Positions 24,397-33,496 of a stretch of 37,986 nucleotides of DNA are shown in pieces. Below the pieces are notes generated by a model, which was not told where the DNA came from, made no database searches, and saw only the letters and a program-made list of their open reading frames with translations. Made by a program: the position numbers and the translations under genes. Every line of letters starts with the position of its first letter. Position 1 is the first letter of the stretch. This stretch comes from Desulfuromonas sp. TF (GTDB lineage: Bacteria; Desulfobacterota; Desulfuromonadia; Desulfuromonadales; ATBO01): the NCBI RefSeq assembly GCF_000472285.1, contig NZ_KI421413.1:1-37986 (forward strand), in the 5' to 3' direction.

Positions 24397-26265
24397 TCAC
24401 TCCAGAGGGAGCAGATAATTCAGCTCCGAGGGATCTTCTGCGGGTTCACTTATGAAATGGAATTTTTCGAAAACCCGGCACATCGGGGTGTTGTCGGAGC
24501 GGACATTGGCCGTCATGAACTTCAGGTTTCTCTGGCGCGCGATGTCGATGAGCCGTTCCAGGAGCCGGGTGGCGAACCCTCTGCCGCGCATACTTTCGTG
24601 CACGACGAAAGCGGCTTCCGCCCTCTCGCCGTCTTCGAGGACGTAATAGCGTCCGACGGCGAGAATGACTTCTCGGGGGCCCTGGCGTTCCACGATGCAC
24701 AGGGCCATGTCCTTGGACAGGTCGGTATTGACCAGGCGATAGGCCTGCGCCGTTCCCATTTTTTTCGGTTCGTTGCGGTATCGCTGGAAAAGCGTTACCT
24801 TGTCGTGCGAATAGAAAAAACTCTGCAGCCGACGCTGATCGGAAGGATGGAGGGGGCGCATGAAATAATCCTCTCCTCTGCTCTCCAGCTTGATGACCTC
24901 AGTATCTCCGAGTTCCTTGACAGGGGTCGGAGTGTTGCGCTGATAGGGAGGGACCTTGTCGGATTTCAGCATGTCCTCCAGCAACTGATCGCGGAATTTC
25001 GGATGTGCGATCTGGATCAGTTCCATGACCCGCTCGCGAATGCTGCGGCCCCTCAGCGTTGCTATCCCATACTCGGTCACCACATAATGGACGTCACCTC
25101 GGGTGGCCACCACCCCGGCCCCTGAACTGATCTCCGAGACGATGCGCGAAATGGCGCCGTTTTTCGCGGTGGAGGGCAAGGCGATGATGGGGAGTCCTCC
25201 CTTGCTCATGCCGGCGCCGCGGATGAAATCCACCTGACCGCCGATGCCGCTGTAAAAATGGCCCCCTACCGAATCGGAAACGATCTGACCTGTCAGATCG
25301 ACCTGGGTTGCGCTGGTAAGGGAAACCATCTTGTTGTTTTTCGCGATGACCGCCGGATTGTTCACGTAGTCGGTGCTATGAAACTCCACATGGGGGTTGT
25401 TATCGACGAAATCATAGAGTTCCTGACTGCCGAAACAGAACGAGACGATCGTCTTGCCTTCGTGGATTCCCTTGAAGCGGTTGGTGATATTGCCGTGCTT
25501 GTACAGTTCCAGCAGACCGTCGCTGAACATCTCGGTATGGATCCCCAGATCGTTGTGGTCGGTCATCTTGTGCAGCACCGCATCGGGAATTTTGCCGATC
25601 CCCACCTGCAGGGTGCAGCCGTCTTCGATGAGCAGGGAGACGTATTCTCCGATCTGCAGGGTGACTTCGTCCAGGGCTGCGGCAGGCACCGGCGGGATCG
25701 GCTCGGAAACCCTGATGAAGGCGGAGATCTCGTCTTGATGCAGGTAGCATTGGCCGAAGGTCCGGGGCATCTGGTCATTGATCTGGGCGATGATGTGTTT
25801 GGCTGATTTGGCCGCCGCCATGACGATATCGACGGAGACTCCCAGCGAACAGTAGCCCTGCGCGTCGGGCGGGGTGACCTGTATGAAGGCAATATCGACG
25901 GGGAGGATGTTTTCCGTGAAAAGGGCCGGAATCTCCGACAGGAAGCAGGGAGTGTAGTCGGCCTCGCCCGCGCGAACCGACTCGCGGGTCCCCTGATCCA
26001 GAAAAAAGGTATTGACCCGAAGAGTCTGCTCATATTTGGGATCGGTCCATGGAGTCTTGCCAAGAGTGAGCAGATAGACAAATTCCAGGTCGCTGAAATG
26101 TTCGGCGGATTCCAGAAAAAGATCGATCAGTGCATGGGGACAGGCCGCGCCGGTGCCTAGAAAAATACGAAAGCCGTTCTTTATGAATTTTTTCCATGAA
26201 TTGGGATTGTTGCTGAGTTCTTCCATCATGCCCCCGTCTGCCTTGGTTGACTGCCGTTCTTCCAT
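24397..26265 (-). CDS. Acetyl-CoA hydrolase/transferase fused to GNAT acetyltransferase
   Basis: A 622-aa two-domain protein. Residues about 15-445 form a class-I CoA-transferase of the acetyl-CoA hydrolase/4-hydroxybutyrate CoA-transferase group. That part shows VTPPDAQGYCSLGVSVD, the candidate catalytic Glu245 in GIHTEMFSDGLLEL, GGQVDFIRGAGMSKGG and VVTEYGIATLRG. After a linker comes a GNAT domain (about 462-622) with the acetyl-CoA pyrophosphate loop SMRGRGFATRLLE and ANVRSDNTPMCRVFEKFHF. The fusion could connect acetyl-CoA level with lysine acetylation. The start is uncertain: ATG 26265 is chosen, with TTG 26277 and ATG 26229 as alternatives, none with a good ribosome site. The stop meets the deacetylase start, so the two form one unit. 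Confidence 0.88.
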   Translation of the reverse strand: MEERQSTKADGGMMEELSNNPNSWKKFIKNGFRIFLGTGAACPHALIDLFLESAEHFSDLEFVYLLTLGKTPWTDPKYEQTLRVNTFFLDQGTRESVRAGEADYTPCFLSEIPALFTENILPVDIAFIQVTPPDAQGYCSLGVSVDIVMAAAKSAKHIIAQINDQMPRTFGQCYLHQDEISAFIRVSEPIPPVPAAALDEVTLQIGEYVSLLIEDGCTLQVGIGKIPDAVLHKMTDHNDLGIHTEMFSDGLLELYKHGNITNRFKGIHEGKTIVSFCFGSQELYDFVDNNPHVEFHSTDYVNNPAVIAKNNKMVSLTSATQVDLTGQIVSDSVGGHFYSGIGGQVDFIRGAGMSKGGLPIIALPSTAKNGAISRIVSEISSGAGVVATRGDVHYVVTEYGIATLRGRSIRERVMELIQIAHPKFRDQLLEDMLKSDKVPPYQRNTPTPVKELGDTEVIKLESRGEDYFMRPLHPSDQRRLQSFFYSHDKVTLFQRYRNEPKKMGTAQAYRLVNTDLSKDMALCIVERQGPREVILAVGRYYVLEDGERAEAAFVVHESMRGRGFATRLLERLIDIARQRNLKFMTANVRSDNTPMCRVFEKFHFISEPAEDPSELNYLLPLE

Positions 26266-26550
26266 AGTAATCGACAAGAGCTTGGAGTGTAAATGGAAAC
26301 AACCGGGTGCGGGCCGGATAGTTCCTCATACCCCTATATCTTCATTCCACAGTTCGCCTCTCGTTTCCCTTCGGCGAAGGCGCGGTTGATGCCTCGCAGA
26401 ACTTCGGCGAGGTTGATGGTTAGAAAGGCCGCAGTGGACCTCCCAGCTTGGTCCGACTCCGCAGTGTGCACGGCACATAACGAACTTACTTTTGCAGGGG
26501 TCGAAATTTTTCTTGACGTGTGTTCGTCTGAATAGTTAGGGTGCTTGGAG

Positions 26551-26664
26551 AAGGCTTGAAAGAAGCTTTAAGTGGAACTTTGGAATCAAAGGCGATATGA
26601 AGGCAACGCATCCATATCGATAAATTCAGCACCGTGGCTGCAGTGGCCGTGGTGCTTTGTTTTT
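26551..26664 (+). promoter_or_regulatory. Structured 5' leader with four hairpins ending in a terminator-like stem
   Basis: Upstream of the chemoreceptor gene lie four successive hairpins. Hairpin 1 is AAGGCTT/AAGCTTT (26551-26569, loop GAAAG). Hairpin 2 is CTTTG/CAAAG (26578-26591). Hairpin 3 is CGATATG/CATATCG (26593-26619, 13-base loop). Hairpin 4 is AGCACCGTGGC/GCCGTGGTGCT (26628-26656, loop TGCAGTG). TTGTTTTT follows, and then directly the AAGGAG ribosome site of the receptor. A terminator immediately before a start codon suggests riboswitch or attenuator control. It does not match the c-di-GMP (GEMM) pattern that I looked for. The rest of the 26278-26550 spacer holds no clear gene. Confidence 0.55.
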
Positions 26665-26678
26665 AAGGAGCTTAGGGC

Positions 26679-28679
26679 ATGAATAATTTGGGTGCATCGA
26701 GCAACGTCAATCGCAGTCGGCTTTATGCTCTCTGTGGATTTCTTCTCGGAATACTTGCCCCCATCGGGTGGATTGTTCTGCGGCTTGTTCTTTTCTGGCA
26801 ACCGGGGGAGACGGTCTGGGCCCAGATTTCAGGGGATATCCTTCATTCCTCCGAGAGCCTGACTCTCTACGGCTATATGGGACTGGGAACGGCCCTTGTC
26901 CTCGGCGTCTTCGGTTACCTGATCGGCAAAGCCTCTCAGCAGATACACGAACGGGCCCGTGGTCTGGACGAGCTTAACCAGGCGGTGGAGAGGCAAAAAA
27001 CTGAATTCGAGCGGCGTTTTCGCGACCTGAACACCAGTATCAAAAATTTCCATTCCATTAACAACCATGTTCAGAAATCGATGGATATTCAAGAAGTTCT
27101 GCGTCTTTCCGCCGATGGCCTGCATGAAATCCTCGGCTATGACAGAGTGAACATTCTTATGGTGAATCCGGGGCGAGAAAGCCTGCAATTCGTCGCCAGT
27201 CGCGGCACCGGAGACGATGACGTTTCCAATATCGTCATTCCCCTCGACGAACGGGCCGGAGCTCTCTATAAAACCGTCACTGAAAACAGGCTTCTCCTCG
27301 TCGATGACATCACGCGCATGCCCGAGGAATTCCACCTGAAGCCCCCCTGCGACAACATCCATCAATTGCGTTCAAGAAGCTTTATTCTATGCCCCATCGT
27401 GGTCAGGGATGAAGTCATGGGGATGTTTGGCGTCGACAACAAAGTACGGCATCATGCCCTGGACGAGACCGACGTCGATACCGTCCATCTTTTTGCCGAT
27501 CAGGTTTCTTCGGCATTGACCAGGATCAACCTGGTGGAAGCAGTGGACACCCTTACCAGAGAACTGGAAGTCACTTTTCAGGAGCTTCTCAAGTATCGTG
27601 GGGAACATACCCGCCTTGATCACACCCTCAAGCAGGCCACCGCGTCAACGAGCGAAGCGACGGCCGATATCGCACGTGCGGCCGATGTGGTTTGTGACGC
27701 GGTGAATGCCACTCGTTCGGCTTCCGGAGAGATATCCGTCTCCATAGAGCAGGTGTACCAGAGTCTGAACCAGCTGACCGGGTTCATGAATAATTCCGTC
27801 TCGGCCATGACGGAAATTTCCGCAACCATCAGAGCGGTCGAAGAGAACGGGACCCACTCTCATCTCATGTCCGAGAAGGTGAAGCAGCAGGCCGAAACCG
27901 GTGCCGAGGCGGTGAGCGATGTTCTGGCGGGTCTCAAGGAAATTGCAGGGGCCGTGGAAAGCGCTGCTTCCACCATAGGCCGCCTTTCCAAAAAAGGGGA
28001 AGAGATCAACGGCATCACTACCGTCATCGCTGAGATCACTCAAAAAACTAATCTTCTTGCACTGAATGCCGCAATTATCGCCGCCCAGGCCGGTGAGCAC
28101 GGTCGTTCTTTTGCCGTTGTCGCCGATGAGGTGCGCAGCCTCTCCGTGGAAGCAGCCAACTCGACGGGGGCCATAGGTCGGCTCGTCGGAGAGATCCAGG
28201 AGTATACCCGCGAAACCGTGGACCATTTCGCACGGACCCGGCAACTGGTCAAGGAAGGGACAGACCTGGGAGAAGGGATGGAGGCCTCTCTTCGCCAGAT
28301 CCTCGAGAGCGCCGTCTCGGCCATGGAAATGGCGCGCGACATCCGCAAGGCGACCCAGGAAGTCGCCCGAAGCGTAGAGTCGGTCACCGTCTCAATCGAC
28401 GAACTTGGAGATATGGTGACTCAGATTTCCACCGCTTCAAAAGAAGAGGCCGTCGGAATCCGAAGCATTGTGAAATCGATCGAGGAAGTGAAGAGCATGA
28501 CTGACGACATGGTAACGGCGACTACCAGGCAGCGCCAGAACACGCAAAGCATCGAAGCGGCGGTTCAATCGGTCAGCGATATGGTCGGACAAATTTTTAC
28601 GGCCATGGAAGAACGAAACCAGGGGAGCCGAGAGGTGATTGAAAGCCTGGAGCGCCTCAAGAATGTAGGCGGGAAATGA
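26679..28679 (+). CDS. Methyl-accepting chemotaxis protein with internal GAF domain
   Basis: A 666-aa chemoreceptor-type protein. Two membrane helices (about 14-38 and 62-82) flank a short outer segment of only some 25 residues, so there is no real periplasmic sensor. Then come a coiled coil, a GAF domain (about 130-285, for example [20 protein letters not shown] and [20 protein letters not shown]), and a long coiled-coil signalling domain. Its hairpin tip is near residues 455-490: [20 protein letters not shown] followed by [13 protein letters not shown]. The usual AAIEAARAGE is changed to [10 protein letters not shown]. Sensing is likely cytoplasmic through the GAF. AAGGAG eight bases before ATG 26679 sits right behind a terminator-like hairpin. 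Confidence 0.93.
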   Translation: MNNLGASSNVNRSRLYALCGFLLGILAPIGWIVLRLVLFWQPGETVWAQISGDILHSSESLTLYGYMGLGTALVLGVFGYLIGKASQQIHERARGLDELNQAVERQKTEFERRFRDLNTSIKNFHSINNHVQKSMDIQEVLRLSADGLHEILGYDRVNILMVNPGRESLQFVASRGTGDDDVSNIVIPLDERAGALYKTVTENRLLLVDDITRMPEEFHLKPPCDNIHQLRSRSFILCPIVVRDEVMGMFGVDNKVRHHALDETDVDTVHLFADQVSSALTRINLVEAVDTLTRELEVTFQELLKYRGEHTRLDHTLKQATASTSEATADIARAADVVCDAVNATRSASGEISVSIEQVYQSLNQLTGFMNNSVSAMTEISATIRAVEENGTHSHLMSEKVKQQAETGAEAVSDVLAGLKEIAGAVESAASTIGRLSKKGEEINGITTVIAEITQKTNLLALNAAIIAAQAGEHGRSFAVVADEVRSLSVEAANSTGAIGRLVGEIQEYTRETVDHFARTRQLVKEGTDLGEGMEASLRQILESAVSAMEMARDIRKATQEVARSVESVTVSIDELGDMVTQISTASKEEAVGIRSIVKSIEEVKSMTDDMVTATTRQRQNTQSIEAAVQSVSDMVGQIFTAMEERNQGSREVIESLERLKNVGGK

Positions 28680-28683
28680 GGCG

Positions 28684-28724
28684 TGAGGTTCAAGGTTCAA
28701 GGTTTAAGTTTTAGGATTTAAATT
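28684..28724 (+). repeat. GGTTCAAGGTTCAAGG-type short repeat
   Basis: Degenerate tandem copies of GGTTCAAG follow the chemoreceptor stop. The same words recur (also reversed) near 6640, 28970 and 30010. Probably a dispersed intergenic motif without coding role. Confidence 0.45.
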
Positions 28725-28887
28725 CAAGAGAAGCCTTCGTTTGCAATACCCAGGAAAATCATTTCTGTCACCAGAAGTCGGCAAAAGGCAAATCAACGGA
28801 GACGCATCTTTCTACCTTGGCGCACCAGTGAAAAAAGCCACTGCCGAACGCGGAAGCAATGCCCAGCGCAGCGCAGGTCCTTTCTTT

Positions 28888-28922
28888 GGTTACTTTTCTT
28901 TAGACCAGTAAAGAAAGTAACC
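28888..28922. repeat. REP-like hairpin element in a gene-free spacer
   Basis: GGTTACTTTTCTTT and AAAGAAAGTAACC form a long stem with one bulge around AGACCAGT, followed by the G/C-rich CGGCTGCCGGCCGGGACCGG. Such elements are familiar repeats in many proteobacterial genomes (remembered, not searched). The 28680-29002 spacer contains no gene that I can support. Confidence 0.6.
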
Positions 28923-29002
28923 CGGCTGCCGGCCGGGACCGGCGAATTTAAAGATTCTGGTTCAAGGGTCAAGATGCAAGGGGAGAGGCATGCTTTTCCC
29001 CC

Positions 29003-29965
29003 TCACGCCTTCAGGTCCTGACCATTATCCCTCTCATCATCCATGCGGGCCATCTCCGCCGGACACTTATCCCGGCCCGGACAGTCGGCTCGGCGACAGG
29101 GCTCGATGTGAATGGTGACATCGGACCCCCGAATCTCCTCCTTGATTCTCTTTTCCAGATGATCGGCGATGGCATGGGCCTCTTCCACGGAGAGGTGTTT
29201 GCAAACAGTGAGATGAAAATCCATGATTTTTTGAGACCCGGCTCTGCGGGTCCGGAGCTTGTGGAAATCGAGCATGTTGCCGTGATGGGCCTCGATCAAC
29301 CGGGCGACTTCCTGATTGATCTGTTCGGGGAGCTTTTCGTCCAGCACTTCTCCCAGGCTGTGACGTACGAGCCGCAGGGCTTCCGTGAGAATATAGAGGG
29401 CTACCAGGATCGACAGGATCGGATCCAGCCACGGAATCTCGAAGAAGGAGACAACCGTCAGCCCCGCGACAAGGGCAAGATTGGTGTAGACGTCCATGGA
29501 GAAATGGAGGCTGTCGGCCTTGAGGGCAGGTGAATCGGTCTGCCGTGCAATGCGCCGCAGGTATCGACCGAGCAGCCAGGAAGCGGCCGTGCTGAACAAA
29601 AGCACGATGACACCCCCGCCAGGGCTGCTTAGATGCACTCCACGGATCAGCCTGCGCACCGATTCGAAGATGATCCATGAACCTGACAGGGCAATAAATA
29701 GAGCTTGAACGAAGGTGGCAACCGTCTCGAATTTGCCGTGCCCGAAGGGGTGACTTTCGTCAGCCGGTTGTTCCGCCTGGCGGATGGCCAGATAATTGAC
29801 CCCCGACATGAGGATGTCGAGAAGAGAATCGACCGCCGAGGCAAGAACAGCCATTGAACCGGTCATTAACCCGGTCAGCATCTTGAGCAGGGCCAGACCG
29901 GTGGCGGCGGCAATGGAAACCCGGGCGGCTCGGATTTTCGGAGAGGTCGTTATCATTTGATCCAT
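29003..29965 (-). CDS. Cation diffusion facilitator (CDF) metal exporter with Cys-rich tail
   Basis: A 320-aa CDF-family transporter, six membrane helices and a cytoplasmic C-terminal domain, exporting divalent metals (Zn, Fe, Cd, Mn) against protons. The transport-site residues are D46 and D50 (ASAVDSLLD) and H154 and D158 (DSLHFSMD), the DD-HD set typical for Zn/Cd/Fe exporters. HPFGHGKFET (H72, H76) is another family mark. The cytoplasmic domain ends with CRRADCPGRDKC (C290, C295, C301), an extra metal-binding tail not present in FieF. Start ATG 29965 has only a weak ribosome site; ATG 29956 is possible. Not in an obvious operon. Confidence 0.92.
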   Translation of the reverse strand: MDQMITTSPKIRAARVSIAAATGLALLKMLTGLMTGSMAVLASAVDSLLDILMSGVNYLAIRQAEQPADESHPFGHGKFETVATFVQALFIALSGSWIIFESVRRLIRGVHLSSPGGGVIVLLFSTAASWLLGRYLRRIARQTDSPALKADSLHFSMDVYTNLALVAGLTVVSFFEIPWLDPILSILVALYILTEALRLVRHSLGEVLDEKLPEQINQEVARLIEAHHGNMLDFHKLRTRRAGSQKIMDFHLTVCKHLSVEEAHAIADHLEKRIKEEIRGSDVTIHIEPCRRADCPGRDKCPAEMARMDDERDNGQDLKA

Positions 29966-30030
29966 AAGGCCAGGAGCCAGGAATCAGGGAATCAGGATCA
30001 ACCCGGAACCTTGAACCTGAAACCCCGGTT

Positions 30031-30543
30031 TCATTCCTTAAGCGAACATTCCCTCTCCCAGGCCGAGTAGCCGTCTCCCTCAATTTGCCAGAAGGCTTCT
30101 ATCCGGCGGCGGAAGTAGTCGAGTTCGGAACAATCCCTGCGCACGTCTTCGACAACTTCCTCGCTCACCTTGCCTATCTTTTTCCCGTATTCATAAAAAG
30201 CTTCGACACCTTGGAGAATGGTCCCGAGCTCTTCCATGTTCGGCTCGAGGTTTTTCACAATATACCAGTTGCCGGCGAACTGGCGAACCCTTCCGGAATG
30301 AGGGGAGAAGATGTTCTCCCGGCGGTCCGGAATGATGAACTCGCGGAGGAAATAATCGGCTCCCCAGACCAGGCGCCCCGCCTCGCCCGGCGAACGTCCC
30401 TCTTCCGCCATCTCCAGATAGAACATCCGCAGCAGTCGTTGGCACAGCGAGTCGATGCGGATCTCGTCCTCGAATGTATTTAGGTCGAAATTTTCCTTCC
30501 GGAAAATGTCTCCTTTTGAGTCTGTTCTACTATTTGCGTTCAT
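30031..30543 (-). CDS. Conserved-looking hypothetical protein (170 aa)
   Basis: A 170-aa soluble, mostly helical protein with many charged and aromatic residues (LLRMFYLEMAEEGRSPGEAG, GADYFLREFIIPDRRENIF, FAGNWYIVKN). No signal, membrane span or known motif. The good ribosome site GGAGG before ATG 30543 and balanced composition indicate a real gene. I do not recognise the family. It lies between the CDF gene (same strand, 65 bases downstream) and the divergent mutS unit. Confidence 0.75.
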   Translation of the reverse strand: MNANSRTDSKGDIFRKENFDLNTFEDEIRIDSLCQRLLRMFYLEMAEEGRSPGEAGRLVWGADYFLREFIIPDRRENIFSPHSGRVRQFAGNWYIVKNLEPNMEELGTILQGVEAFYEYGKKIGKVSEEVVEDVRRDCSELDYFRRRIEAFWQIEGDGYSAWERECSLKE

Positions 30544-30736
30544 ATTTCCTCCTGCAGTGGCGGTTTTCTTATCATTGCCGTCTTTGAGAGGTCAAGGCAA
30601 ATCTGCCTCGAGAGCTTGTAGGATTTGGGATGTCGTCACGCGAAAACAGGAAAATCGAAGCATGTTTCCGCATATTTCAGAGCGGTGCAGAACTAATTTG
30701 CCCAAAATTTCGAGAAATATGGACCAATCCACCTTT

Positions 30737-30791
30737 TTTACATCAAATTGATCCTGAGTCGACGGGTCACTATAAGGCTATTTACATCAAA
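30737..30791 (+). repeat. TTTACATCAAA direct repeat flanking the mutS promoter
   Basis: The 11-base word TTTACATCAAA occurs at 30737-30747 and again at 30781-30791, exactly 44 bases (about four helical turns) apart, bracketing the predicted -35/-10. This spacing fits paired operator half-sites, but no regulator is identifiable. Confidence 0.45.
30748..30776 (+). promoter_or_regulatory. Sigma-70 promoter of the mutS-amidase-glnD unit
   Basis: TTGATC (30748) and TATAAG (30771) are separated by exactly 17 bases, giving a predicted transcript start near 30783 and a leader of about 95 bases before the mutS ATG at 30878. Confidence 0.6.
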
Positions 30792-30877
30792 AAGGGGGTT
30801 TGTTAACATAATGCCGCCCCCGGCTTCCGGCGAGGGTATTGCTGACTGCCGTCCCATCCGCGAGGTTTGTCGAATCT

Positions 30878-33493
30878 ATGAGCAGTACCACCCCCATGAT
30901 GCGTCAGTATCTGGAAATCAAATCCATGTATCCCGACGCCATCCTTTTTTTTCGCCTTGGCGATTTTTACGAGATGTTCATGGAGGACGCGGTCACCGCT
31001 TCCCGGGTCCTGGATATCACGTTGACTTCCCGCAACAAGGGAGCGGCCGACGAGATCCCTTTGTGCGGCATCCCTTATCACAGCAGCCAGCCCTATATCT
31101 CGAGACTCGTGGAAAACGGATACAAGGTTGCCGTATGTGAGCAGGTCGAGGATCCCAAAACGGTCAAAGGGATCGTCAAACGGGAGGTCGTGCGGGTCGT
31201 CTCCCCCGGCCTCATCGTCGATACCGATACTCTCCAGCCCAAAGAAAACAATTATCTCATGGCTCTGGCCTGCGGCGGGGACTTCGGATGGGGGATCGCC
31301 GTTCTCGATATCACCACCGGAGAATTCAGGGCCACGGAAATGGCCGGCCCGGAAGGGGTTTTCAGCGAAATCGCTTCCATCAATCCCCGTGAGGTTCTGC
31401 TTCCCTCCGGCGAAAACGGCGCTGCCCTGATAGAGTCCCTTGCGGGGCCGTTGGCCGGTCGGATGATCAACACCATCCCGGAATGGGTTTTTGAGACCGA
31501 CAGGGCTGCAGGGCTGCTGACGGACTTTTTCGCCTGCTCTTCCCTGGACTCCTTCGGCTGTACCGATCTCCCCGGCGCCATCGGCGCCGCCGGCGCTGTT
31601 CTCCATTACCTGCAGGAAGCCCAGAAGGGGACGCTCGATCATATCCGCACCCTGTCCACGTATCATGCCGCTGATTTCATGGTTCTGGATGACTCCACCC
31701 GGCGCAATCTGGAACTGACCGCCACGTTGCACGACAACGGCAAGAAAGGATCCCTCCTCGGTGCTCTGGACCGGACGGTGACAGCCATGGGGGGGCGTAA
31801 GCTCAGGCAATGGATCAACCGGCCTCTGGTCGACGTGAGGAGAATCCGAGATCGTCATCAGGCGGTACATGAACTGGTCGAAAAAAGCCTGGCGAGACAG
31901 GATCTGCGCTCCGCTCTGGACGGGGTGTATGATCTGGAGCGCCTGAACGGAAAGATCTCCATGGCCAGCGCCAATGCCAAGGATTTGATCGCGCTCAAAG
32001 GCTCTCTGGAGCGAATTCCGGCTCTCCTCGATGAACTCGCGGCACTGGAGAGCCCCTTGGTTCGCAGTCTGCGCGGGGATATCGATCTTCTGGCCGACGT
32101 GACCGGGATTATCGGCAAAGCCATCGTCGACGATCCGCCTTTCGTCCTGCGAGAAGGCGGGCTGATCCGAGACGGCTTCGACGGGGAGTTGGATGAGCTG
32201 CGCACCATCAGCCGAGAAGGAAAAGGATGGATTGCCCGTCTGGAGCGCGAAGAAAAGGAACGGACCGGAATTTCCTCCCTCAAGGTCCGATTCAACAAGG
32301 TGTTCGGCTATTATATCGAAGTCACCCGATCCCACCTTGCCAGCGTTCCGGACGATTACCAGCGCCGGCAGACCCTCGCCAACGCCGAACGGTATATCAC
32401 GCCGGCCCTCAAGGAGTACGAAGAGAAGGTCCTTGGGGCGGAGGAAAAACTGACCGCCATCGAATACGATCTCTTTCAGCAGGTTCGCCGGCAGGTGGCC
32501 GGGCAGGGGGGGCGGATTCAGGCGACCGCCGATGCCCTGGCCGTTCTGGACGTGCTTCTCGCGCTGGCCGACCTTGCCCATGACCGCAGCTATGTCCGTC
32601 CCGAAATCGTCGACAGCGGCGAATTGATCATTATCGAAGGTCGTCATCCGGTTGTCGAGGGCATGAGTCTCTCTGAGCGGTTCGTACCAAATGACGTGGT
32701 CATGGACACCCGGGAAAACCAGATCCTCATCATTACCGGTCCCAACATGGCGGGCAAATCCACCTTCATGCGCCAGGTCGCCCTGATCACCCTGATGGCT
32801 CAGATGGGGAGCCTGGTGCCGGCCAAAAGCGCCCGCATCGGGGTGGTGGATCGCATCTTCACCCGTGTCGGAGCAAGCGACAACCTGGCGCGAGGCCAGT
32901 CGACCTTCATGGTGGAGATGACAGAGACGGCGCACATCCTCAATCACGCCACCCCCAGAAGTCTGATCGTGCTCGATGAAATCGGCCGCGGCACCTCCAC
33001 CTTCGACGGTGTCAGCATCGCATGGGCGGTTGCCGAGTACCTGCATGACCATGCGCCCGTGGCGGCAAAGACCCTCTTTGCAACACATTACCATGAACTG
33101 ACGGATCTGGCTCTGACCCGGGAGAGGGTGAAGAACTTCAACATCGCCGTTAAGGAATGGAACGATCAGATCGTTTTTCTGCGCAAGATCGTCAAGGGAG
33201 GCGCCAGCCACTCTTACGGCATTCAGGTCGCTCGCCTGGCGGGGCTTCCCCAGGCGACGATCGAGCGTGCCCGGGAAGTCCTCAGGAATCTGGAGTCGGG
33301 TGAGTTCGAAAAGGAAGGACAGCCCCGCCTGGCACGCAGCCGCATGGCCTCGCCCGTCCGGGAGACCCCCCAGCTCTCCTTGTTCGCCCCGGCAAAGGAT
33401 GAATTGCGGCAGAAGCTGGAGGATCTCGATATCTCCGTCCTCACCCCCCTTGAGGCATTGAACGTTCTGGACCAACTGAAGAAGATGGTGTGA
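30878..33493 (+). CDS. mutS: DNA mismatch repair protein MutS
   Basis: An 871-aa MutS that recognises base-base mismatches and small loops and recruits MutL using ATP. The mismatch-binding F-x-E is F30-Y31-E32 in [11 protein letters not shown]. The ATPase domain has Walker [10 protein letters not shown] from residue 621, Walker [17 protein letters not shown] and the switch His in FATHYHEL. The C-terminus ends with the usual short tail ([10 protein letters not shown]). ATG 30878 gives the family N-terminus [15 protein letters not shown]; an in-frame TTG at 30839 is a weaker alternative. It is the first gene of a compact three-gene unit, with the next start three bases after its stop. Confidence 0.96.
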   Translation: MSSTTPMMRQYLEIKSMYPDAILFFRLGDFYEMFMEDAVTASRVLDITLTSRNKGAADEIPLCGIPYHSSQPYISRLVENGYKVAVCEQVEDPKTVKGIVKREVVRVVSPGLIVDTDTLQPKENNYLMALACGGDFGWGIAVLDITTGEFRATEMAGPEGVFSEIASINPREVLLPSGENGAALIESLAGPLAGRMINTIPEWVFETDRAAGLLTDFFACSSLDSFGCTDLPGAIGAAGAVLHYLQEAQKGTLDHIRTLSTYHAADFMVLDDSTRRNLELTATLHDNGKKGSLLGALDRTVTAMGGRKLRQWINRPLVDVRRIRDRHQAVHELVEKSLARQDLRSALDGVYDLERLNGKISMASANAKDLIALKGSLERIPALLDELAALESPLVRSLRGDIDLLADVTGIIGKAIVDDPPFVLREGGLIRDGFDGELDELRTISREGKGWIARLEREEKERTGISSLKVRFNKVFGYYIEVTRSHLASVPDDYQRRQTLANAERYITPALKEYEEKVLGAEEKLTAIEYDLFQQVRRQVAGQGGRIQATADALAVLDVLLALADLAHDRSYVRPEIVDSGELIIIEGRHPVVEGMSLSERFVPNDVVMDTRENQILIITGPNMAGKSTFMRQVALITLMAQMGSLVPAKSARIGVVDRIFTRVGASDNLARGQSTFMVEMTETAHILNHATPRSLIVLDEIGRGTSTFDGVSIAWAVAEYLHDHAPVAAKTLFATHYHELTDLALTRERVKNFNIAVKEWNDQIVFLRKIVKGGASHSYGIQVARLAGLPQATIERAREVLRNLESGEFEKEGQPRLARSRMASPVRETPQLSLFAPAKDELRQKLEDLDISVLTPLEALNVLDQLKKMV

Positions 33494-33496
33494 TCA

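Noticed and set aside
26334-26567. 77-codon open stretch on the minus strand in the spacer before the chemoreceptor, with a protein-like middle (TAAFLTINLAEVLRGINRAF)
   Set aside because: No usable start codon with ribosome site and no family recognised; it also overlaps the first leader hairpin. Could be a gene remnant, but not supported well enough to call.
26500-26680. c-di-GMP (GEMM) riboswitch upstream of the chemoreceptor
   Set aside because: Position is typical, but the conserved core words of the GEMM-I aptamer and the tetraloop-receptor pattern are not found.
30803-33475. Minus-strand open frame of 890 codons opposite mutS
   Set aside because: Antisense of an unmistakable MutS; no domain and no independent start signals.
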